64,000 nt of DNA from Kryptolebias marmoratus (lineage: Eukaryota > Chordata > Actinopteri > Cyprinodontiformes > Rivulidae). The stretch covers positions 10,458,860-10,522,859 of the forward strand of contig NC_051450.1 in the NCBI RefSeq assembly GCF_001649575.2, read 5' to 3'. Shown one piece after another: positions 49,415-59,930 of the stretch (position 1 is the stretch's first letter; each line of letters begins with the position of its first letter). The notes beneath the pieces were generated by a model. It worked only from the letters and a program-made list of their open reading frames with translations, ran no database searches and was not told the origin of the DNA. Position numbers and translations under genes: made by a program.

Positions 49415-49900
49415 TCTTCATATCATCTCTCATGTGACTCTGGAGTCAACTAGATTCAAGATGTACAACACTGATAATGGACCTTAGAAAACACACACAA
49501 ACAAATATGTCAATGTTACAGATACAGAGGTAAAATTTGATGTTGAAGCAACTGAGACTGGTCTCTGGAGCATAATCAGAGTGCTACACAATGCTGAAAA
49601 CTTTGGCATGAACTGTTCAAGTCAACCCTGTTTGTCTGTTAGCAATACAATCTCATAAACCATTAGATGGATTTTAATGAAACTCTCAAAGAGTAATCAC
49701 TGGAAATACATTATACCAATACCAATTCCATTCTGAAGTCAATCCAATGCAAGATGGCTGCTACAGCTAATCAACTTTAGCAAATCCAAATTATGTGGTA
49801 TAAACTAAGAGTCATCCCTGACATATAATCTGAGCACTAATACAACACAAGTGATATTATTTTCAAGGTTTGACCACAGCCACATAAAATGTGATAGGGA
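49415..49900 (+). repeat. Rep-A copy 9
   Basis: CTGGAGTCAACTAGATTCAAG, then GTCAACCCTGTTTGTCTGTTA, AACCATTAGATGGATTTTAA, CAAGATGGCTGCTACAGCTA (49750-). A decayed dimer. Confidence 0.8.
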
Positions 49901-49939
49901 TCCATTCATGTAGTGGCTTTTAATTCTATTAATTAATTA

Positions 49940-50045
49940 TTTTTGCACACATTAATTCCACTCAGTTTATTTATATAGCGCCAAACAAAAGCTATCTGAG
50001 GGCACTATACAAATAAGTAACAAGTCCAAATCATAAATCCAATTT
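49940..50045 (+). repeat. Fish retroposon-type fragment
   Basis: CAGTTTATTTATATAGCGCC followed by GAGGGCACTATACAAATAAG is a very common fish repeat motif; I cannot assign the family. Confidence 0.5.
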
Positions 50046-51173
50046 AATTACAAAAAGTCATTTCAACCCAGTTATAACACATAATCTGAATCCGTATATT
50101 ACAAAATGCCAAATAGTGAAGGGGTTTTGTTTAAGGAAAAAAAAATCTTTTAAACAAATAAAAATGTATCTTATACCTATAAAGTTTGAATTATTGTGTC
50201 AATTATTCTCTTCTTTTCATCCTTTATGCAGACAGAAATTAGCAAGAAATGCTTTTTTTAAATGCTTAGAATCACATTGGACCTTATCGTTTAGAAAACA
50301 AACCAAAACATTTTTTTTATTTTATATTTTCCAATCATTATGAGAAAGAAAACTAATTCCCACATCTGAGAGACCCTAATCACTGCGTGCTTGGGACTTG
50401 TCCTTGAGCAGCAACTCAAATACTAATTAAAATCCGAGCAAGGAAATTATCTAGAGAGTGTAAAGCATAAAAAAACAATCTTGAAAGTTGTAAACCAAGG
50501 AACTGTGTACATCTATTTTTTTCTTTCTTGTTTATTTGCAAATATAGGAAGAAAAAAAAAAACAAATCCATCAAAAAAATGTTTCTCTCAGCAGTCAGCT
50601 GGCCTGACACCACATCATTCAGCTGTATTTACAGTCTCAGTGCAGAAAGAGTCATTTCATGCACATCAAACTTACAATCTGTCATCTCATTTGAATTTAC
50701 AAGGCCTCGCATGATGTAAAATATCACACACAAAAAAATAAAAACAAAACAAAACAAAAATACTAACTTATTCACTCATCACAGACCGAAGAGCAGGTAC
50801 TACTTCTATGGAAGGACACTGTGTAAACATATTGCTCCTTTTATAATCAAAATGTACTTATCTTTTTAGATTTAAGTGTTTTTCAACACGACTTTCTAAA
50901 GTAACAAGATAGGCATATACACAAAATCTTATGCTGATGAGATTTTTGCAAAACATTTTCGTCAAATCTATCCTACACACAAAAGTCAGAGAGTTTTTTA
51001 GTTTTTTTTAACAACTATATTTGTGAAAAGAGGAGGGAAACCTGCAGGAGAATAGAAAAATAACTGGCTGGACTCTGCTGTCATTGCATTTTACAGTATC
51101 TTGTTACCTAAAGCGAAATTCTACTTCTTGATGAAGAGTTTAGTGCAGCCTGCAGAAACAAAGATGCATCGGG

Positions 51174-51187
51174 GCAGCAGAGGGCAG
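51174..51187 (+). promoter_or_regulatory. Second CTCF-like motif, opposite orientation
   Basis: GCAGCAGAGGGCAG matches CCASYAGRKGGCRS at 13 of 14 positions on the plus strand. Together with the minus-strand motif at 49242 it forms a divergent pair flanking the upstream side of the dpp6 promoter. It is weaker than the first site. Confidence 0.4.
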
Positions 51188-51213
51188 ACCTGCTTTCTTT
51201 AATTCTCTTTCAG

Positions 51214-51331
51214 CTGCCGGATCGAAGGAGACCTCAGACGCTTTAAGTGGACAAAAGATGGAGAAGAAGTCAGTTCTTATTACGCACGCCCTGCAACAAA
51301 ACATATCCTCATCTCAGAGCAGAACAGATAG
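51214..51331 (+). other. Possible decayed Ig-like exon (weak)
   Basis: After an acceptor-like TTCTCTTTCAG (ends 51213), frame 2 reads CRIEGDLRRFKWTKDGEEV for 19 residues and stops at TAG 51329-51331. C...G....FxWTxDG resembles the start of an Ig domain in L1/NrCAM-type adhesion proteins, but it is one residue short and isolated. Chance is a real possibility. Confidence 0.15.
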
Positions 51332-52097
51332 CAGCTTGTGTTTATTTTTCATGGAGGACAGCCAAGAAAACAAACTGGAAACCTGAAAGCAACGTTTCCC
51401 TCATGAGCCATGAAACACTGCCAAGAAAAAAAAAAAAAAATCACACCTGTATTCATTAATTATTGTCTAGTTTCTGCTGTTCTTTGAGGCATAAATGTCT
51501 GTTTTTCAATCAAAGCTGAATATCCGCTTTAACAATTAAACTCCTAACAGATTAGCTGCTTTATTTGAACACTCCTTTCTGAGTAACTCATGCAAAGTTG
51601 GTTTCATTCAAAGAAAGTGCCCCCACACTCTCGCGTTCACACATGCTGGCGCATTCTAATCTGTCTGTCGGCCAGCCCGACTTAAGATAGATAGCCTCTC
51701 GTTTCATCCAAAGCTGCACTCATCCAGCCTCATGTCTCAGGAGGGCTGCGGCCTCTAAATGTGTCATAAAAACCAAGGCGCTGGAGAACCCGCTGGTGAC
51801 AGAGGGAGCTGTCGGGTCCGGAAAAACCTCCAAAAAAATGTGCCACCGCCCGCACATCCTAACTTATGGGGCTGCCAGGGATCAATTAATGTGTGCCAAA
51901 GGAGCAGGTCAATCATTCTGACAACGTTCAAAAGACATAAATTAAAGAAAAGGATCAATAGCTGTGACGCTGGAAGAATAAATGTCTGGAATTTGAAATG
52001 AATAAGCTTCTTTTTTTTGTCACATGCAAAAATGTTCTCCCAGGGACTCTTGCTTCTAGACAAGCAGGATCTTAAAACTGTAACAAATTAAAGGAAG

Positions 52098-52276
52098 CCT
52101 TGAAGGAACGTGTATCGCCTGGTGCCTTTGATATCAAAGTTTTAAATTAGGATCATCTTATGCTGAGAATTAACAAAGTGTTAGTCAAACTTTGAGAATA
52201 ATAATATGCACAATCGCATGTGATATGGCAAGATGTCACTCTCAGTGTGTGTTGCAGATGACCCTCAGCTACTGTC
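52098..52276 (-). repeat. Rep-A copy 10, left part
   Basis: CTTGAAGGAACGTGTATCG end block, ACTTTGAGAATAATAATATG and GACCCTCAGCTACTGTC. The next expected word continues at 52776 beyond the LTR (TCACCAAAGTTTAGCT). Confidence 0.8.
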
Positions 52277-52770
52277 TGTCAAGGTTTGAAGGAGACAGAA
52301 ACTCAGAATGTAGATGAACATGTAATGCTCGATGACAAAACAAATTTAATATAAGGAGACAGAACACAAAGGGCTGACAGGGCAGTAAGAACAACCAGAA
52401 AACTAAATACAGATAAGGTGCAAGTCCTGACTATGGCATGAACCCAAACAGTGCACTACTGGAAAGGAGAGGGGGAAGAGACTGAATATAAAGGCTGGGG
52501 CTGACGGGGAAATGAGCTGCAACTGTGACTCATGGAAACCAGGGACAGGTGAGGATGGGCGTGGCAGGACTGAGGAGCAGAGGCTGACTGAGGAAAAGTA
52601 CAGAGAGCTGGCAGAGAGCACAGGGAGGCACAGGGAACACTACTGTACAGGAACATAAAGAAACACAAACAGAAGGATAAGAAAATACAGAAACACAAGT
52701 GGGAGCATAATCATAAAACCTAACACAAAAAGGACACCAAATAATAACTCAAAAGGCACAGATCCCTACA
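52277..52770 (-). mobile_element. Solo LTR, copy 4 (494 bp), nested in Rep-A
   Basis: Starts TGTCAAGG and ends CCTACA (decayed TGACA), flanked by the perfect 5-bp duplication CTGTC (52272-52276 and 52771-52775). The minus-strand 3' block ATTCTGAGTTTCTGTCTCC aligns with that of copy 1. Confidence 0.85.
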
Positions 52771-52775
52771 CTGTC

Positions 52776-52800
52776 TCACCAAAGTTTAGCTGGGAACTCC
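52776..52800 (-). repeat. Rep-A copy 10, right part
   Basis: TCACCAAAGTTTAGCTGGGA continues the Rep-A word interrupted at 52276; homology fades after about 52800. Confidence 0.65.
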
Positions 52801-53844
52801 TGGTTCCTTTATGTGCAATTTTGTTTCAGTCTTGGGATTTTCTTTCCTCACAACTGTCTAATTTTTATTGTTATAATATTTTTTTGTTTGATTTCATCAA
52901 ATAAACCTTTCGGATTACACCTACCTATTTCCTGCTACCTGTATTCTTTGTTTCCAAACCACCAAACACCCATCATTACAAATATATGCAAAATGAGTGC
53001 ATACTGCTAAAGATGCACAACATACAAGGTTACCTTCAACCCCGCCTGCTGCCAACCAATCAGATTCCTCAGATTTTGCATCATAATTTTGTTCAAATGA
53101 GCACTTCCTTTAAAACGCCGAGCTGTCATTGTGAATGGGAGCCGATTGAACGTAGATGTCAATCCTCTGCTTATATAACAACAGGCATACGTTCTGCTGT
53201 CAACAGTAAACGCAGCTGGTAAATCTTACGACCAGGAGCTTCACAGAGACGATTTAAAAGCAGACTTGGAATAAATCGAAGTGAATATCTGCCCAGAGGA
53301 TAATTGGAGACTACTGCAGTATGGAGGCCGGAGCAGTAAGACTAACTTCATGATATCTGTGCTGCCAAGCACTTCCTGCTTTGGTTTCATATTGGAAAAT
53401 CTGAAGTGGAGGTTGTTGCTGTTTCGTTTTTGTTTGTTTGTTGTTTTTTTTTTTTTTCTAATGAGCTAACAAGATGTACTGAGGATTAATAAATTGTATA
53501 TTAGGACAGAACTACCATACAACAGCTGAGTGTCATGTTGGAAGTGAGGAGCAAAGTGTTCGTTGTATGAATACTGGTATTTGTGTGTGTGTGTGTGTGT
53601 GTGTGTTTCAGTATATTTAATATTTAATGAGTTTTTAATCAAACTGGTTTTGGGTTTGCTTCACATTTAATGTTTAGATAAGCACAAACGAGAACTTGCA
53701 TACTGTGTGGTTTTTGTGTTTTAGGAAAAACAAAACAAAACAAATTGCTCTCTGTTCATCTTACAGTATAAATCAGGAGATATAGAGATTGGAACCCCCA
53801 AATAATAAACCTTAATTACATGAAACCATTTGCATAGTGGTACA
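52801..53844. other. Upstream intergenic DNA, no gene seen
   Basis: Contains CCAACCAATCAGATTC (CCAAT-like) at about 53055, poly(T) at about 53443 and (GT)n at 53582. Confidence 0.5.
53582..53607. repeat. (GT)n microsatellite
   Basis: About 12 GT units. Confidence 0.95.
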
Positions 53845-54164
53845 CCAAATGACTATTTCCTGAAAGTTTCAATAAAATGTGCCCAGTGGCTCAAGAGATA
53901 TTTGCTACCAGAGAGACAGAGTTCACTGGAAATTGTTATTACCAAAAACTTTAAGCAAAGATCTTGTGCAGTCTGTGCTGATAAGTGTTGGGCAGATCAG
54001 TCAATATCTGGAATGTTGACTGACTTATAGCCATGTTTGTGTTTTTCAAATTCATTTGGCTGTGGCAGCCATCTTGAATCAAGTTGACTCCGAAAGTTAG
54101 GTTGATATGCATCCAATGATTACTTGCTGCAAGTTTTATTCAAATATGCTCAGTGGTTCATGAA
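53845..54164 (-). repeat. Rep-A copy 11, left part
   Basis: Contains GTGGCAGCCATCTTGAATC, GTTGACTCCGAAAG and CAGTGGTTCATGAA, where it is cut by the hAT element. It resumes at 55013. Confidence 0.85.
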
Positions 54165-54289
54165 CAGTGACGTGCGGTGAGGTTCATGGTTGGTGAGGCA
54201 CTGAGAGTCAGATTTACAAATATATAAATCCAAAAGGGTAGCTTATTCAATTGGCTACTGGTTATTTCATATCTCATCAGCGTTCTTCA

Positions 54290-54290
<1 letters not shown>

Positions 54291-54342
<52 letters not shown>
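54291..54342. repeat. (CT)n microsatellite
   Basis: About 26 CT units running into a C-run and the assembly gap, which it probably caused. Confidence 0.97.
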
Positions 54343-54344
<2 letters not shown>

Positions 54345-54353
54345 CCCCCTCCC

Positions 54354-54805
54354 NNNNNNNNNNNNNNNNNNNNNNNNNNNNNNNNNNNNNNNNNNNNNNN
54401 NNNNNNNNNNNNNNNNNNNNNNNNNNNNNNNNNNNNNNNNNNNNNNNNNNNNNNNNNNNNNNNNNNNNNNNNNNNNNNNNNNNNNNNNNNNNNNNNNNNN
54501 NNNNNNNNNNNNNNNNNNNNNNNNNNNNNNNNNNNNNNNNNNNNNNNNNNNNNNNNNNNNNNNNNNNNNNNNNNNNNNNNNNNNNNNNNNNNNNNNNNNN
54601 NNNNNNNNNNNNNNNNNNNNNNNNNNNNNNNNNNNNNNNNNNNNNNNNNNNNNNNNNNNNNNNNNNNNNNNNNNNNNNNNNNNNNNNNNNNNNNNNNNNN
54701 NNNNNNNNNNNNNNNNNNNNNNNNNNNNNNNNNNNNNNNNNNNNNNNNNNNNNNNNNNNNNNNNNNNNNNNNNNNNNNNNNNNNNNNNNNNNNNNNNNNN
54801 NNNNN
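54354..54805. other. Assembly gap (452 N)
   Basis: Run of N inside the hAT-type element. Reading frames spanning it are artefacts. Confidence 0.99.
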
Positions 54806-55012
54806 TTCACCCTCATATTTGAACAGGAAATATGCAATTTCAGCGATTTTGACTATAAAAATGCGATTTAGACCATAAAAATGTTCGAAAATTACTCATA
54901 CATAAAGATCAGTGGACAAATATTAATATTCATTTTATGTTATGATTTTTTTTTTCTTGTCATGATGACAGGGGAGGCTCTGCCTCACCTGCCTCCCCTG
55001 ACCGCACGTCCC

Positions 55013-55120
55013 TCATGAAATATTTTGATAACAGACATACACACACAGACACGGGCAATAGGATTTTTGCCCACTTTGTGCCTATTTTGTGGAGGATCAT
55101 ATTTCCCTCAAACCCTCTTC
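55013..55120 (-). repeat. Rep-A copy 11, right part
   Basis: CATGAAATATTTTGATAACAG, then ACACACACAGACACGGGCAA and the TGCCCACTTTGTGCC end. Direct continuation of 53845-54164. Confidence 0.85.
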
Positions 55121-57039
55121 AAATTTTAAATGAAATAAACTGATATTTTCAATAGAAAATATCCACATGACATGGCTCCACTGATCCCAGTTACACATAC
55201 AGCTGTTAAATCATCTGTCCAGCTGGCATGAAGTTGAGAGGAGAAGGAAATCTTTCCAACTATATAAAAGAGGAGTTTGACCTTGGGATATTAAATGAGT
55301 CATGATGGGATTCGCAGCAGGAGCAAAGGTGAGAATGAGGGTGAGAACGTGGAAAGACTTCAAAATTCATACTGTGGAGTCACTTTTCTCTGTTGCAGTC
55401 CATTTCTCGCTGAGAAGACTTGTCATAAAGCCTCAGATTCACAGAGGAACGATCAATCTGGAGATTACTCAGGATATTTGGGTTTGCTTCACCACGAGAG
55501 AACCCAATTTGCGACTGCACTGGTTTTACACGCCCTGACATCTGTCCCCAAGCATTGCTGCGATGTTGCAGCGGCAGTTTTAAAATTGGTCTGATTGATT
55601 TAAAAGCCCCTTTTTGGGCACTTACATTCTCGGAGAGGGAGCAGAAGTTTCAGCTTCAGATTAAAAGCTTTTTAGCATCCCCTATGTGTATTTTTAACGT
55701 GTGTTTGTGTGTGTGTGTGTGTTTGCGGCTGCTGGCTGGAGGCTGGTTCTGAATGACAGGGCGAGATTGAAGGTGGTGGAGCCTGACGCTGTTGGAGTTC
55801 AAATTAAATGGCCAAATTAATAGGTGCTGTCACTTACCGCTGCAAACCACCAACTCGCCCCAACACTGCAACATCTTTCCGCTGATCGACACCCCCCATC
55901 TGCTCAGTGCCACAGGGAGGGGGTCATTCTCAGGGAGAAACAAATCTCAGAAATGACAAATAACAAGAGGCATGAGAAAAAAAAAAAAGTTTTGACAAAT
56001 AATATTTTGCTCATTCTGCAGCTTTATAATGTGTCCATGTCAAGTGCAGAATTCTCCAGCAAAGTGACACGAGGCACGGCAAATTGAGTCAAAATCCTAT
56101 TTGAAATGGGGGGGGGATAAAGTCCTGGGGAAATTCAGAGGGACAGCAGGGAGAAACCAGCCAGGAGAGGGCACGAGCAGGAACAACGGCTGAAAACACA
56201 GAGCATGTAGAAAGTGTTAAAAGCACGAACGTTGTTTCCAGATCTTTGTATCTGTTTTTTTTTTTGAGGTTTTGGGGTTTGACTTGGATTCTATTTCCCA
56301 AACAGGACCAGCGGTGGAGATGATGGTCCAAGTAGAAAAACTCTGTTTGCCGAGGGTTGATTTGTCATTCAGGCAGCCCAGCAATAACCCAACAAAATCG
56401 AGCAGCAGCAGGGGCCGAGGAAGTGTGTGAAGTCCTGAGTTAAAAACAACCAGCTGCTGTGAGGTTGATAAATGTCCTGGGCGGTGAATCTGTGTCTGTT
56501 TCTAAAAGAGCACAGAAAAAAACTTAAAGCAGTTTGTCAATTGCTGGTCTGGGTATGCACTGGGGCTGAATCTCAGCTACTGCCACACTGAATCTCGTAT
56601 TGATATTTTGACTTTGGACAGTGTAGATGCTGTTTATACTTCTTTTTTTTTTCAATTTAAAAATGCTTTTTTTTTTCCTACTGTGTGCAGTGTAGTAATA
56701 ATTCAAGTCTGAACTGGTTGTGCCACATCAGTAGGTGCTACAACACCCTATAAAGTTCAGATGAATAGCTCTGAAGCCAACGTTGAACAAGTTCACCCTT
56801 CAAAAGATTTAGCTCAAAGTTTAGGTCACACAGAACTAAAACTGAATAAACTCAATTCACACTCCTAACAAGAATGAGTTTGCATTAATTTTTCAAGTTT
56901 TCACAACTCATTATAAAAGCCTAATTAAATAGTGGGGTGGGTCAATTTGTGTTAATGTGCATGTTATTTGTGTCATCATGTGGACTCTGTAAACTGTGCC
57001 GTGCTAGCCTGTTTACATGCTTGCTTCTAGACTATAATG
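55121..57039. other. Upstream intergenic DNA, no gene seen
   Basis: Relatively GC-balanced with (TG)n at 55700. Frames at 55295-55594 and 55824-56087 have no recognisable domain. Confidence 0.5.
55700..55723. repeat. (TG)n microsatellite
   Basis: About 11 TG units with one interruption. Confidence 0.9.
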
Positions 57040-57475
57040 TTTCTGGTTGTGTCTTTGTGTTTGTCTATTTGTTAGCAAAATATCTCATGAATCACTAGAC
57101 AAATTTTAATGAAACAGTCAATGGATGTACACGACTGAATGTACAACTGATTCATTTTGGTAGTCAAGCTGACTCTAGATGGCCATCACAGCTAATCAAC
57201 ATTTAGAAACACAAACATAGCGACATCTCAATCCCTTTTATAAGTATTTACCAAAAATCTGGTGTGGGAGAAGCCGGCAGATATTCAAAACACATACTCC
57301 AAAGGCTAACAAAACACATGAGACATTGCAGTAGCTTCTGGAGATTATACTTTGAGTTATTTGCAATACTGAACCAAAACTCCATAATTTCTCAACAAAC
57401 AAAGATCTTAGTTTAAATTTCTGGCATGAAAGATGGCAGGTGATATGTACTGTCTCCAAGGTATGATAGGTTACT
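57040..57475 (+). repeat. Rep-A copy 12
   Basis: ATATCTCATGAATCACTAGAC, AGATGGCCATCACAGCTAATC and GGCATGAAAGATGGCAGGTG appear in forward order. Confidence 0.85.
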
Positions 57476-59059
57476 TTTTGAGTACACTTCTTACTGCTGT
57501 TGATGATAAGGGAAAGAAAGAAAACATTTAACTTTAAGCATTTACGTTATTGTCTGCTGTGAACTGAACTTTGATGTATGACTTAAAAAAAAAAGTTTAT
57601 GTAAACTCACACCTCTGGTTTAAACCTTTTCACCTCAACTTTTGTTTGGTGCAACACTTCTTAGATCCCAACAGCTTTTTTTATGTTATTTTGAACAATG
57701 TTTGGCTGTTTCAAATGAATCCACAGAAGAGTTGCCTCTTATTAAGCTGATTTAATGCTGTACCCATTGCTTCATTAGGAGGTTACGAGCTGACACACAT
57801 TTAAATACAGGAAGAATATGGTCATTGAGCTGCAGCTCTCTTGCTTATTAAGCTATTTTTTTTTGCTTGTGTTTTGATTCAAATGCACATGTTTGAGCCC
57901 ACTTTTTATTTGTCCCTTCTGACTCTGCAAACTGCACCAGTGAGAGGTTTACAGGAAGAATGACTGCAGTCTGAACAGAAAAAGAAAAAGAAAGAAGAGC
58001 ATATTTGGGGACAAAAGCTATTGCTAAACATGCTTTATGTCTCAAGCACATCTCGAATTCATTTGATCAAAACAAACAAACAAAAAAAAGGTAAAATGAA
58101 GGCTTTGTTACTAACAGAAAGACCTAAAGTAATCACCTGATGGTTTTTAAAGTCGTTTGTTTTGTGGATTTCAGTCTCAGTTTTGACTTTAAGCCAAGCG
58201 AGCTGGCCAAAATGCATTAACCAGGGCCTAAATAGGCACAAAATAATCAATATGTTCAATTTCACACTGGGCATTTGCCCAGCAACTTTTGTTTAGTCAG
58301 TTTTCTAACTTGAAAAGAGAAAATATTTTCTTGAATGACTGAAAATAATTGGACAGAAAACTTGTGCATTTAATGCAATTATTGATTTATCTGAAGAGAA
58401 GTTGGATTTAAATGTCACGGAGGAGCTGTGCGGAGAGACAAATGTCCTCAGAGAAAATCACTTATTCATATTTCAGCCTTTGCTGTGTGTTGCAGTCAAT
58501 CATCTGTCATTTCAAAAAGGAATCAATAGCAAATCTTGCCTTTTTTTCTAATATATCCTCCATTTTTTACTGAACTAATCTGCCACATACCACAGAAAAG
58601 TGTTTTCTAATAACATTTGTATTTCCATCAAAATGTCATTAAAATAAATTCCTACGCGCTGTTGCACACTTTATCCCCCCTGTCTTTTACGTAGCAAGTG
58701 AAGAATTTTTGCTTTTTAAGTGAGGAATTTTCATCCGGGATAATACTTCATGAGCTGGAAACCATTCTCATTTTACAGAGTGATTGGAATTAGTCACATT
58801 AGGCAGGAAATGGGACGTCTTCTCGCACTTTAGAAATGTATGGTGTCTGCCCGGGGAGGTGTGAGGGGAAGCTGAGAGCTTTGCCTGAAAATGTAGCTCA
58901 TCGAAAGTCAGAAACGGGCCTTTAAATCACCTGATCTGCATGAGGGGGGACACTGAGCTCCAGGACACAAAGGGGAAGAGATGGATCCAGTATGTCATTG
59001 TTGACGTGTTTTAGGACCTGGCACAAGCATTGAATCTACAATTCAGATGCACTCAATAA
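57476..59059. other. Upstream intergenic DNA, no gene seen
   Basis: A repeat-free, more balanced block at 58640-58990 could be regulatory; no other content recognised. Confidence 0.5.
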
Positions 59060-59425
59060 AAATATTAAAGTGGATTTTTTTTTTTATTCTCAGAAAGCAA
59101 TCATTGGATTTACATCTGCAGCTGATTTACTTTTGGATTTAATCCAATTTAAGATGGCTGTCACAGCTAATTGCCATTAGAACAGAAAGATGGCTGTAAC
59201 TCAGTCAGTTTTAAACATACTGAGCAAAAATCTGATGGGAGTAATAAATAAGTCATCCACAGCACATGCTCCGAGCATGAGATCTTACATTTTATTCTCA
59301 AGGATTGAGGAAAATGGCTATAACTTCGACATTTCTCAACATAAGATGACTTTAGCTTAAAGCTGTCGTGAAGGGCGGAAGGTGGTATGCATTTCCTATT
59401 TCTAGTAATGCCAGGCTTTTATTTA
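59060..59425 (+). repeat. Rep-A copy 13
   Basis: CTCAGAAAGCAATCATTGG, AAGATGGCTGTCACAGCTAA, AGATGGCTGTAACTCAGTC and GGCGGAAGGTGGTATGCATT in forward order. Confidence 0.85.
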
Positions 59426-59882
59426 AAACAGATTCTGCCGTCAGTCTGGACAGGCTGGTAAACACAATTACAAACCCATTAACAGGATTTGTAATTTTAC
59501 AATATAATATGTGAAATAGCAATGTTATATATTTGTTTATGAAACTACAACATATTAGATGTAGCTTTTAAAAAGTTTGTCATAAACTGCACATAAACAA
59601 GATAATCTAAATTATAACTTGTCCCATATGATGTTTATTAGACATTCTTAACGTTAAGTTGTAACAGTAAATTTAAACTGCTTTTTCCATGAGTGAAACC
59701 TGACTCAATAACATAATCAGAAACAAACATCACCCAGCTTATTTCCTTATAAGACACAAAGACACATCAAACAACCTGAGAAAAAGCTGAGCGTAAAACA
59801 TTTTCATGCACAAAACAGCGAAAAACTAAATAAGGACTCGTATGTGAAGTAACAGCTGTGTGCAGTGTTTGCTTTTATGGTG

Positions 59883-59930
<48 letters not shown>

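Larger units (their letters stand above)
50046..52097. other. Upstream intergenic DNA, no gene seen
   Basis: Contains an (AAAAC)n run at about 50735-50760, the second CTCF-like motif and the possible Ig-like pseudo-exon at 51214. Otherwise only short reading frames. Confidence 0.5.
54165..55012. mobile_element. hAT-type element, partly in assembly gap
   Basis: The left end reads CAGTGACGTGCGGTGAGG and the right end CCCCTGACCGCACGTCCC; their inverted cores share ACGTGCGGT and, one mismatch later, AGG. It is flanked by TTCATGAA (54157-54164) and CTCATGAA (55012-55019), an 8-bp duplication with one mismatch. CAGTG-type ends and 8-bp duplications indicate hAT. Interior coding capacity is unknown because of the gap. 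Confidence 0.8.

Noticed and set aside
54251..54871. Long frames across the assembly gap
   Set aside because: Frames consist mainly of unknown bases and the (CT)n tract.
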